A stretch of 64,000 nucleotides of DNA, taken from Bacteroidota bacterium. Its GTDB lineage: Bacteria > Bacteroidota > Bacteroidia > Bacteroidales > Dysgonomonadaceae. Shown here piece after piece: positions 16,782-25,371 of the stretch. The position numbers were made by a program, and so were the translations under genes. Every line of letters begins with the position of its first letter. Position 1 is the stretch's first letter. The DNA is taken from NCBI GenBank assembly GCA_023388315.1, contig JAEWGM010000024.1, forward strand, positions 1 through 64,000, in the 5' to 3' direction. A model generated the notes under the pieces. The model saw only the letters and a list, made by a program, of their open reading frames with translations, had not been told where the DNA came from and searched no databases.

Positions 16782-17669
16782 ATGAGCCATCCTACCAACA
16801 ATATTATCAGAGAAATAACTCCGTTATCAGACAGGGATTGCTTCTACATTGTGGATAGAAGAAAAACGGAGTTCAGATACCCCATACACTCACACAGTGA
16901 ATTCGAAATAAATTATATCGAAAATGCTAAAGGTGTTAGAAGAATTGTGGGTGATTCGGTAGAAGTTATTGGTAATTACGATTTGACCCTAATTGCAGGC
17001 GCTGAGCTGGAACATGTATGGGAGCAGCATGAATGTGTTTCTAAAAATATAAGAGAAATCACAATTCAGTTTTCTTCGGAGCTTTTTTTTGGGAATTTTA
17101 TCCATAAGAATCAATTTGGAAGTATAAGAAAAATGCTCAACAGAGCCAAAAAAGGCATTTGTTTTCCTATGGAATCCATCATGAAAATTTATCCGATACT
17201 GGATAAATTGGCTTCAGAGGATGGATTCTACGCGGTAATAAATTTTTTGATTTTGCTTTATGAATTGTCGAAAGATGAAAATTACCGAACTTTAGCAAGC
17301 TCTTCTTTTGCTCATGTGGACGATAATTCTGACAGCAGACGCGTTTTGAAGATATACGAGTATATTAATACGAATTACAAAAAACCAATCAAATTAGAAG
17401 ATTTGGCCAATTTGGCAGGCATGACGCCGGTTTCATTTAGTCGCTTTTTCAAATTGCGTTCAGGCAAGACTCTAACCGACTATATTATTGATATTCGGCT
17501 TGGGCATGCTACAAGATTTCTTCTTGATACAACCCACTCCATTTCGGAGATTTGTTATGAATGTGGGTTTAATAATTTGTCGAACTTCAACAGAATTTTC
17601 AAGAAGAAAAAAAACTGTTCACCGAAAGAATTCCGAGAAAACTATAAAAAGACAAAAACAATTATATAG
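16782..17669 (+). CDS. AraC-family regulator with cupin sensor domain
   Basis: The 295-residue protein has an N-terminal cupin-type ligand domain (YPIHSHSEFEINYI, GNYDLTLIAGAELEH, about 30-120) and a C-terminal double HTH: IKLEDLANLAGMTPVSFSRF and the second helix pair around SISEICYECGFNNLSNFNR, ending KKKKNCSPKEFRENYK. It stands at the head of the mannan region, upstream of the GH5 gene and the first SusCD unit, and is a candidate activator that senses a released sugar. The TGATA-N6-TATCA elements upstream of susC1 and susC2 are possible target sites, which is inference. Confidence 0.88.
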   Translation: MSHPTNNIIREITPLSDRDCFYIVDRRKTEFRYPIHSHSEFEINYIENAKGVRRIVGDSVEVIGNYDLTLIAGAELEHVWEQHECVSKNIREITIQFSSELFFGNFIHKNQFGSIRKMLNRAKKGICFPMESIMKIYPILDKLASEDGFYAVINFLILLYELSKDENYRTLASSSFAHVDDNSDSRRVLKIYEYINTNYKKPIKLEDLANLAGMTPVSFSRFFKLRSGKTLTDYIIDIRLGHATRFLLDTTHSISEICYECGFNNLSNFNRIFKKKKNCSPKEFRENYKKTKTII

Positions 17670-17898
17670 CTGGTGCAAGATTATATTAGTTTAACGTTTA
17701 ATACTGCGCGCTACCCCCCCCCACCGCCTTAATCAACTATTCCTAAGCCACTTATAAACTACAAAAACTCCTGCTCGTTAATCCTGCGCTTGGTTTTATT
17801 ATGAAAAAATGCAAAAAAGCATCAGTTTCTGATAAAAAAAGCGCACCTTCTTTGAATTTTACTTAATATATTTGCAAAATATACAATGAGTGTCAAAT

Positions 17899-18905
17899 AT
17901 GAAAACATTGATTTTATCAAATATTTTATTTATTTTCCTTATCGCCTGTAATACTGGTATCGGCTCTAATCCCAATAAAAATAACGATTTGGAAGTAGAA
18001 CTTCCGTCGAAAACAACCGTCGAAAAACATGGTAAGCTATCTGTGAAAATGGAGCTCTTGTCAATGAAAAAAACGAAAAGATACAGCTGAAAGGTGTAAG
18101 TTTCGGTTGGCATAATTGGTGGCCCCGTTTTTATAACTCATCCGTGGTTTCTCATTTAACTAAAGAGTGGGAATGCGATTTGGTGCGCGCGGCTATTGGT
18201 GTAGATCCTGATAGAGGCTATATTAATGACCCTGAGTTTGCCATGGATTGTTTAACTCAAGTAGTAGACGCAGCTATCGAAAATGGAATATATGTTATTA
18301 TTGATTGGCACAGTCACACTATCCGCGAATCTGAAGCTATTGATTTCTTTCAAAAAATGGCGGCCAAATATAAAGACTATCCGAATGTAATCTACGAGAT
18401 TTTTAATGAGCCCGAAAGAGACTCCTGGGATGATGTAAAGTCTTATTCCGAAAAAGTCATAAAGGCTATTCGTGAGATAGATGAGTCGAACATAATTCTT
18501 GTTGGCTCGCCTCATTGGGATCAGGATGTACATATTGTTGCCGATGACCCAATTCTTGGTTATGATAACCTCATGTATACACTTCATTTTTATGCGGCGA
18601 CACATCATCAGTTTCTGCGCGACAGAGGCGATTATGCCATCTCTAAGGGCTTGCCTCTTTTTGTTTCGGAGTGTGCAGGAATGGAGGCTACCGGTGACGG
18701 CCCTATCAACCATGAGGAGTGGGCAAAATGGGAGCATTGGATGTCTAAAAACAGCATCAGTTGGGTTGCTTGGTCTATTGCAGATAAAAATGAAACTTGT
18801 TCTATGTTGTTGCCTACAGCTTCTTCCGATGGAAACTGGAGCGATAACGACCTCAAAGAGTGGGGAAAAATAGTGAAGCGTGCAATGAAAAGCAACAACG
18901 AGTAG
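17899..18905 (+). pseudogene. GH5 endoglucanase/mannanase lipoprotein, interrupted by one frameshift
   Basis: The N-terminal part (ATG at 17899, lipobox FLIAC) and the catalytic part are in different frames. Restoring one A in the A4 run at 18046-18049 gives a continuous protein reading LSVKNGALVNEKNEKIQLKG then VSFGWHNWWPRFYNSSVVSH, joining the two halves exactly. The catalytic domain is complete: WHSH motif, acid/base Glu in IFNEPE (18408-18410) and nucleophile Glu in SECAG (18669-18671), similar to GH5_2-type cellulases. As written the translation stops at 18088-18090. The cause may be a true mutation, slippage on the A run or a sequencing error. Expected substrate: beta-1,4-glucan or glucomannan. 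Confidence 0.82.
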
Positions 18906-19007
18906 GTTTTAGTTTTTTTGAGAAGGATTAAAAAAACACGTAAAACCTTGCTTCTTATATCGGAATGTAATCGCGTCATAATCAAAAATAGAAACTTACA
19001 GTATCCG

Positions 19008-19039
19008 GCCTCGGAGGATGATTTTTCATTTTCCGGGGC
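19008..19039 (+). terminator. hairpin after the GH5 gene (diverged copy of that at 25087)
   Basis: GCCTCGGAGGATGA pairs with TCATTTTCCGGGGC over all 14 positions when G-U pairs are allowed, followed by a T-rich stretch. Position and shape match the hairpin at 25087-25119 in the paralogous intergenic region, although the sequence has diverged. Confidence 0.6.
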
Positions 19040-19179
19040 TTGTTTGTTTATATTCTTTTAGTCGATTGGATGTATTTGTTTTTGAGCGCATGAATTTTAA
19101 CATAAAATAAACCTAAAATGTATTTTTGAAGTGGATAGACTGTATTTTGTACAATAATAAACTTGACGCTAACTGCTTA

Positions 19180-19246
19180 ATGATAAAATAGTATCATGAA
19201 TTGATAAAAAAGTATTTGACTTTTTTTCTTTTTTTGTAGATATTTG
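19180..19246 (+). promoter_or_regulatory. operator and promoter of susC1
   Basis: ATGATA-N6-TATCAT (19180-19197) plus a third TGATA at 19202-19206 lie upstream of a promoter with TTTG at 19215-19218, a 20-bp spacer and GATATTTG at 19239-19246. The elements are kept at the same spacing at 25259-25324, upstream of susC2. The site position just upstream of -33 suggests activator binding. The 388-bp gap 18906-19293 otherwise holds only the hairpin and homologous leader sequence. Confidence 0.68.
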
Positions 19247-19293
19247 CTGCCTGCTATATGTAACTTTTTTTAATGTTTATAAATTAATTTTCT

Positions 19294-22200
19294 ATGAAGA
19301 ACGTTTTTGTGTTTTTTGTAACTCTGCTTATGGGGTTTCAATTACTGGCACAACAACAAACCGTGAACGGCACTGTTGTGGACGCGATTGACAATTCCGA
19401 AATGATTGGAGTTACTATTGTTGAGAAAGGAACTTCTAACGGTACAATTACCGATTTAGATGGAAGATTTTCGCTTAGACTAACCTCTACTAACTCTGTA
19501 TTGGTTTTCTCAAGTATTGGTTACAAGACACTAGAGGTTGCGGTTGGAAATCAAACGACCTTCAACATTTCAATGAGCGAAGATACCGAATTACTCGATG
19601 AACTTGTAGTAGTGGGCTATGGTGTGCAGAAGAAGAAGTTGGTTACAGGAGCTACTGTTCAAGTAGGAGGCGACGATATCACCAAGTTGAGTACCACCAG
19701 TGCGCTTGGAGCTCTTCAAAGTCAGGCACCCGGAGTAAATATTACTCAAAGCTCGGGTATGCCCGGCGAAGGCTTTAAGGTGAATATACGGGGAATTGGT
19801 ACCGTAGGCAATTCCGCTCCTTTGTATGTGATAGACGGAGTAGCCGGAGGCGACATTAACACACTGAACCCTTCGGATATTGAGTCGATTGATGTTTTGA
19901 AAGACGCCGCTTCCGCGGCAATTTATGGTGCTCGAGCAGCAAACGGAGTAATTTTAGTTACCACAAAAAGAGCTAAGGCGGGGAATACCCAATTCACCTA
20001 CGATGGTTGGTATGGTGTGCAAAATGTTTACCGCATGCCCTCGCTGTTGAATGCCAAAGAGTATATGGCAATAATCAATGAATCACGATTCAACGAAGGA
20101 ACCCCACTGATTGATTTCTCAAAAGAAATCCCTAATCAATATCCTTTAATCATGAATGGCACATGGGAGGGAACAAATTGGCTGGAGGAAGCCCGTAATA
20201 AAAATGCCATGACACAGAATCATGCCATTGGATTAATCGGCGGAACAGACTTTTCCAAGTTTTCCATGGGATTCTCATATTCCGAGCAAGACGGTATTAT
20301 AGGAAAGCCCGTAAACCCTCATTTTAAACGCTATACAGCGAGAATTAACTCCGACCATGTGCTGTTGAAAGTGAAAGACTACGATGTAATCACTATTGGA
20401 GAAAATCTCACCTATTCATTCAACACCCGATCGGGTATCGGAATTGGTAACATCTATTGGAACGACGTTCACAACCTGTTGGTTGGAAATCCTTTAATGC
20501 CTGTTCATAATAGCGAGGGCGGCTTTTACGATCAACCGAGCAAAGTGGCGGATGATTGGTCTCTTGCCGGATTCATAGCCAACCCAATAGCGGAAATGGT
20601 ATACAGAAGAGGTCAGAACTTATCAAAAAACCACTCCTTGTTTGCGAATGTATATGCCGAGATTCAGCCGATTAAAAATTTAAGATACAGAAGCAGTTTC
20701 GGGTATAAAATGAATGCTTCCAGTTACAGGCAATATACACCTATTTACAATTTGTCTACCACCATTACGAATGTAACAGATGACGTGAATCAAAGCCAAT
20801 CCTTAGGATACAGCTATACTTTTGACAATACCTTGTCTTATTTAATGACTATAGATGATGTTCATACTCTGGATGGAGTTATCGGACAATCCATCGAAAA
20901 ATGGGGTATGGGCGAAGGAGTAGGCGGAGCAAATTCAAACTCGCTGTTTCCCGGTTCGTGGGATCACGCATGGTTAAGCAATACACAAGGAATTACCGCT
21001 ACAGAAACATCTGTGAGCGGAAGTCCGTGGGGAGCCGGCGCTTTGGCTTCTTTCTTTGGCCGTGTCAATTATGACTACAAAGAAAAATATATGGCTACTT
21101 TGATTTTACGTGGCGATGGTTCTTCCAACTTTGCCCGTGGCAAGAGATGGGGATATTTCCCTTCGGTTTCTGCCGGTTGGGTAATGACAAATGAGCCGTT
21201 CATGGAAAGTACTCAATCGTGGATGGATTTCTTCAAGATTAGAGGTAGCTGGGGACAAAACGGTAATGCGAGCATCAGCCCCTTCCAGTATTTGGCAACT
21301 ATATCATTTGATAAACGTAACGGATACTATTTTGGAGACAATAAAACCGATTTGGTTACCGGAGGATACGCGGACATCCTTCCAAATCCGGATGTGACTT
21401 GGGAAACTTCCGAACAATTGAACTTAGGATTCGATGCACGTTTCTTGAATAGCCGTTTAGGAGTTGTTTTCGATTGGTATAACAAAACAACCAAAGATTG
21501 GCTGGTTGTTGCTCCAATTTTAGCTACTTATGGAACAAACGCGCCGTTCATCAACGGTGGTGATATAGAAAACAAGGGGTTTGAAATTGGATTAGACTGG
21601 AAAGAACGGGTTAGAGATTTCAATTACGGTATAAATGTTAATTTCTCTCACAACAAGAACAAAGTAATACGAATTGCCAACGCCGAAGGCATTATTCACG
21701 GAGCTGATAACGTTTTAAGTCAGGGTACCAAAGAAATGTATCGTGCGCAGGTTGGTTTCCCCATTGGTTATTTCTGGGGATACAAAACCGCCGGAGTATT
21801 TCAGAACCAAGAAGAAGTAGCAAACGCCCAAGCAAAACTGGAAGGAGCACAACCGGGTGACCTGATTTTTGTAGATACCAATGGTGATGGTGCTATTACG
21901 GATGAGGATAAAGTGATGATTGGCGACCCGAACCCCGATTTCCAAGCCAACTTCTCGTTCAATATTGGATACAAGGGCTTTGATTTATCATTGACGGCTG
22001 TGGGTAAATTCGGACATCAAATAGCGAAATCTTACCGCTCTTTTGCCGATTCGCCCTTGCAGAACTATACTACCGACATATTCAAAAGATGGCATGGAGA
22101 AGGCACCTCCAATAGGCTGCCGAGGCTCACCAGTGGAAGTCATACCAACTGGCAAACCATTTCTGATATCTATATTGAAAATGGAGATTACATGAAGTTG

Positions 22201-22425
22201 CAAAACCTAACCGTGGGTTATGACGTGAAAAGTTTATTTACAAAAATGCCTTTCAGTCAGGCACGTATCTATTTCACTGCCCAAAATCTCATAACATTTA
22301 CAGGTTATTCAGGCATGGATCCTGAGATTGGATATGGTTACGATCAAGGATGGGTTTCAGGCATCGATTTAGGCTTTTATCCAAGTCCGAGAACCTATTT
22401 AATAGGAATAAATTTAAAATTTTAA
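19294..22425 (+). CDS. SusC-like TonB-dependent glycan transporter (pair 1)
   Basis: A 1043-residue outer-membrane protein: signal peptide (to about 19), carboxypeptidase-D regulatory-like domain (about 23-97), TonB box region LDELVVVGYG (about 101-110), plug (about 115-225) and a 22-strand-type barrel. A calcium-loop-like DTNGDGAITDEDKVMIGDP is seen near residue 863, as is usual in SusC proteins. With the SusD homologue 14 bp downstream it would import oligosaccharides. The genomic setting indicates beta-mannan or related hemicellulose fragments. It shares strong N-terminal and leader similarity with the SusC at 25372, consistent with duplication. Confidence 0.95.
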   Translation: MKNVFVFFVTLLMGFQLLAQQQTVNGTVVDAIDNSEMIGVTIVEKGTSNGTITDLDGRFSLRLTSTNSVLVFSSIGYKTLEVAVGNQTTFNISMSEDTELLDELVVVGYGVQKKKLVTGATVQVGGDDITKLSTTSALGALQSQAPGVNITQSSGMPGEGFKVNIRGIGTVGNSAPLYVIDGVAGGDINTLNPSDIESIDVLKDAASAAIYGARAANGVILVTTKRAKAGNTQFTYDGWYGVQNVYRMPSLLNAKEYMAIINESRFNEGTPLIDFSKEIPNQYPLIMNGTWEGTNWLEEARNKNAMTQNHAIGLIGGTDFSKFSMGFSYSEQDGIIGKPVNPHFKRYTARINSDHVLLKVKDYDVITIGENLTYSFNTRSGIGIGNIYWNDVHNLLVGNPLMPVHNSEGGFYDQPSKVADDWSLAGFIANPIAEMVYRRGQNLSKNHSLFANVYAEIQPIKNLRYRSSFGYKMNASSYRQYTPIYNLSTTITNVTDDVNQSQSLGYSYTFDNTLSYLMTIDDVHTLDGVIGQSIEKWGMGEGVGGANSNSLFPGSWDHAWLSNTQGITATETSVSGSPWGAGALASFFGRVNYDYKEKYMATLILRGDGSSNFARGKRWGYFPSVSAGWVMTNEPFMESTQSWMDFFKIRGSWGQNGNASISPFQYLATISFDKRNGYYFGDNKTDLVTGGYADILPNPDVTWETSEQLNLGFDARFLNSRLGVVFDWYNKTTKDWLVVAPILATYGTNAPFINGGDIENKGFEIGLDWKERVRDFNYGINVNFSHNKNKVIRIANAEGIIHGADNVLSQGTKEMYRAQVGFPIGYFWGYKTAGVFQNQEEVANAQAKLEGAQPGDLIFVDTNGDGAITDEDKVMIGDPNPDFQANFSFNIGYKGFDLSLTAVGKFGHQIAKSYRSFADSPLQNYTTDIFKRWHGEGTSNRLPRLTSGSHTNWQTISDIYIENGDYMKLQNLTVGYDVKSLFTKMPFSQARIYFTAQNLITFTGYSGMDPEIGYGYDQGWVSGIDLGFYPSPRTYLIGINLKF

Positions 22426-22439
22426 TGGAGAGATAAATT

Positions 22440-24146
22440 ATGAAAAAAATATTATATATAGGATTTGCGATATTCTTGGCTGTATTGTTCACAAACTGCG
22501 AAAGTTTTTTGGATACCGAGAACTATACAAAGCAAAACACGGGAAACTTCCCAAAATCGATAGACGATGCTAAAAAATCGCTGACAGGCATCTATAGCAC
22601 GTTGAGTTTAGCGATATCCAATCCGCAAGATACTCATTTTTATATGGCGGAATTGGCATCGGATGACCGATTTGGAGGTGGTGGCGAAAACGATAAAGAT
22701 ATGCAAGGCTTTGACCACTTGATGAATACAAAACCAGATCGTTTAGGCACATTCTGGGAAGCTCGTTATCGGGGTATTTTTCGCGCCAATATGGCTCTCG
22801 AAACAGTTGATAACTTTGAGGGATGGGAAAACGATGCGCAGAAAAACCAGTACATAGGAGAAGTGTATTTTCTTCGTGCGTTATTTTTCTTTGAGCTGTC
22901 ACAAACATTTGGTGAGGTTCCGTTGGTGCTGAAAACCGCGGCTGAAAACATTCCAAAATCTCCTGCCGATGAAACTTACGCGCAAATCGCGTCTGATTTA
23001 AAAACTGCCATTGAAATGATGAGTTCAACTCCTTACAATTCCATTGAATCTGGGCATGCAACCAAATGGGCCGCGCAAGCACTTATGGCTCGTGTGTTTC
23101 TCTTTTATACCGGCTATTACGGTAAAGATTCTCTTCCACTGCCCGAAGGCGCGGGAAGTGTGAGTAAAGCCGAAGTGACTGCTTGGCTGGAAGATTGCAT
23201 AAACAACAGTGGTCATGAACTTGTGAGCGATTTCCGCAATCTGTGGCCATATACTAACGAGTACACCGTACAAAAATACGATTATACAAAAGATAAAGGG
23301 CTAATGTGGGAAGGTGATGGAAATAAAGAAACCGTTTTTGCAATAAAGTTTGGAACCTCTGTTGACTGGGGCGACCAGTTTGCTCTTGGCTACTCCAATC
23401 AATATAACCTGCACTTTGGATTACGTACCGGGAATGGTAGTGAAAACACATTTCCTTTTGGACAAGGCTGGGGCGCTGGCCCGGTAAACAGTGAACTGTG
23501 GAACGAGTGGCGACAAGTCGAACCAACAGATATTAGGCGCACAGCTTCAATACTCAATGTTGAAACAGAATTAGATACTTATGAGTGGGGGGCCGATAAA
23601 CAGATGGAAGAAACAGGATTCTGGCAGAAAAAATATGTTCCTATCAGCGCATACAATGGCGATGGTGTATTCACAATTTCCTATACCGTACTGAAAGATG
23701 GCGCTTTAGAGGATTATCAACGTACGCATACACAAGATTTAGTACTAATCAGATTTGCCGATGTGCTTTTAATGCATTCGGAACTGGCTCAAAATGCCAC
23801 TAATTTAAACCGAGTGAGAAACAGAGCGGGTTTACCAGCCGTTTCATACTCTATTGAGGCCCTAAAAAGAGAGCGCCGTTGGGAATTGGCATTCGAGGGG
23901 CTACGTTACTTCGATTTAATGAGATGGGGCGATGCCGCAACTCAATTAGCTAAACAAGAAGGCGTTGCCATAAAAAACAGAGGCGTAGACGCAGTGATGA
24001 GAGGGTTTGGCGGAGGCTACAAAGCCCGATATGAAGCTACGGGAGGATTCTGGCCAATTCCGGAATCTCAAATACAACTTTCGGATGGCGTACTTACTCA
24101 AAATAAAGGATGGGGCACCCCCGATGCCGAGTTTCCTGGTTGGTAA
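22440..24146 (+). CDS. SusD-like glycan-binding lipoprotein (pair 1)
   Basis: The 568-residue protein has a lipobox ending TNC at residues 18-20 followed by ESFLDTE, acidic residues near the cysteine that fit the Bacteroidetes surface-export signal. The RagB/SusD helical TPR region (FFELSQTFGEVPLVL) and the C-terminal RERRWELAFEGLRYFDLMRW block are typical. It would cap the SusC barrel and capture glycans at the cell surface. Confidence 0.95.
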   Translation: MKKILYIGFAIFLAVLFTNCESFLDTENYTKQNTGNFPKSIDDAKKSLTGIYSTLSLAISNPQDTHFYMAELASDDRFGGGGENDKDMQGFDHLMNTKPDRLGTFWEARYRGIFRANMALETVDNFEGWENDAQKNQYIGEVYFLRALFFFELSQTFGEVPLVLKTAAENIPKSPADETYAQIASDLKTAIEMMSSTPYNSIESGHATKWAAQALMARVFLFYTGYYGKDSLPLPEGAGSVSKAEVTAWLEDCINNSGHELVSDFRNLWPYTNEYTVQKYDYTKDKGLMWEGDGNKETVFAIKFGTSVDWGDQFALGYSNQYNLHFGLRTGNGSENTFPFGQGWGAGPVNSELWNEWRQVEPTDIRRTASILNVETELDTYEWGADKQMEETGFWQKKYVPISAYNGDGVFTISYTVLKDGALEDYQRTHTQDLVLIRFADVLLMHSELAQNATNLNRVRNRAGLPAVSYSIEALKRERRWELAFEGLRYFDLMRWGDAATQLAKQEGVAIKNRGVDAVMRGFGGGYKARYEATGGFWPIPESQIQLSDGVLTQNKGWGTPDAEFPGW

Positions 24147-24182
24147 GCACATATGGTTAAAAACGAATAAATCTATAAAAAT

Positions 24183-25013
24183 ATGAATAAGACAATAGTA
24201 TATATATCTGTATTGCTGATGTTGCTGTGCATTGCCTGCGAACCGGTAGAAAACAGATTGCCGATGGGCGCTCCCATAACGGCGGAGCAACTAAACATAA
24301 CTGCCACCCCGTTGGTGGTAAATGGCAAAAGGTCCAATAAAATAGTGATGGAAAATCACAGTCCTGTTCTCTCGAGTTGGGATTATGGTGTGGGTGTTTC
24401 TCACAAAATGACCGATACGGTTTTGCTGGTGATTACAGGTGACAACGATATTGTTTTCACCGGATTAAATCCCGATGGCTCCACCATTACCAAAACCTTG
24501 ACCGTAAATGTGGAGGAATTATCTTTTCCTGTTCCTAAAGAATGGGCATTGCTTTGCGGAGATGGCACCAAAGAATGGGTGTGGGCCGATGGTAATTGCT
24601 GGGGCAATGGTGGCTATCTTGCTACCTTCGGAGGGCCTGCCTGGTGGGTGCTCAATAAAGAACAGGTAGAGGAGCAAGGGCCGGGCGAAGGGCTGGATGC
24701 AAGCATGGATTTTGCCATCAGTGGCGCGTCATTAACCAAGAACCGAAATGACGGTACTAAAGTTTCCGGAACCTTCTCATTTGACATGACTAAAACAAAA
24801 CATACATCTGGAGGAGTTTTGTGGGCAATTGGCCAGCTAAAAACAGTGGGAGTAACTGTGCTGGTAGGCGTTTCCCCCGATGAAGGCAAAATACCTGTCA
24901 ACACATACGATATTCTTGAACTCACAGAAGATAAGCTAGTATTAGCTTATGCACCAGCCGGAACCGGAGAATGGGGAGCAGCATATTTTTGGGTGTTTGT
25001 CCCTAAAAAATAG
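24183..25013 (+). CDS. putative surface lipoprotein of the SusCD1 unit (PKD-like plus beta-sandwich)
   Basis: A 276-residue lipoprotein (lipobox CIAC, then EPVEN) with an N-terminal PKD-like stretch (about 40-115; SSWDYGVG, FTGLNPDGSTITKTLTVNV) and a tryptophan-rich C-terminal half (VWADGNCWGNGG, PAWWVL, EWGAAYFWVFVP). Its place as the last gene after susC-susD, the position usually held by SusE/F or surface glycan-binding proteins, and the exposed aromatics suggest carbohydrate binding. No named family is recognised with certainty. It ends before a terminator and the promoter of the next SusCD unit. Confidence 0.65.
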   Translation: MNKTIVYISVLLMLLCIACEPVENRLPMGAPITAEQLNITATPLVVNGKRSNKIVMENHSPVLSSWDYGVGVSHKMTDTVLLVITGDNDIVFTGLNPDGSTITKTLTVNVEELSFPVPKEWALLCGDGTKEWVWADGNCWGNGGYLATFGGPAWWVLNKEQVEEQGPGEGLDASMDFAISGASLTKNRNDGTKVSGTFSFDMTKTKHTSGGVLWAIGQLKTVGVTVLVGVSPDEGKIPVNTYDILELTEDKLVLAYAPAGTGEWGAAYFWVFVPKK

Positions 25014-25086
25014 TCTGATAAATAATTACTTCTTATTTATCGGAATATCATTGCGTTATAAATAAGAAATAGAACTTTGCAGTAGC

Positions 25087-25119
25087 AGCCCCGAAAAATG
25101 AACATCATTTTTCGGGGCT
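25087..25119 (+). terminator. terminator hairpin after the SusCD1 unit
   Basis: AGCCCCGAAAAATGA pairs perfectly with TCATTTTTCGGGGCT around a 3-nt loop, followed by a weak T-rich tail. The intergenic region 25014-25371 otherwise resembles 18906-19293 along its length. Confidence 0.75.
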
Positions 25120-25258
25120 TATTTATTCGTGTTAGTACCAATGATTTCACACGCTCATAATTAACGCGTAAATTTAACAGAAAATAAGCATAAGATATGC
25201 CTTGCAAAACAAACAAACAGTATTTAATACAATAAGAATTTTGAATCTAAGTACCTAA

Positions 25259-25324
25259 TGATAAAATAGTATCACGAATTGATAATAAAGTATTTGACTT
25301 TTTTTCTTTTTATGCGGATATTTG
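25259..25324 (+). promoter_or_regulatory. operator and promoter of susC2
   Basis: TGATA-N6-TATCA (25259-25274) and TGATA (25280-25284), then TTTG (25293-25296), a 20-bp spacer and GATATTTG (25317-25324). All distances equal those upstream of susC1, so the regulator site and promoter were retained after duplication. Confidence 0.68.
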
Positions 25325-25371
25325 CTACTCGACAAATGTAACTATTTTTAATGTTTATAAATTAATTTTTT

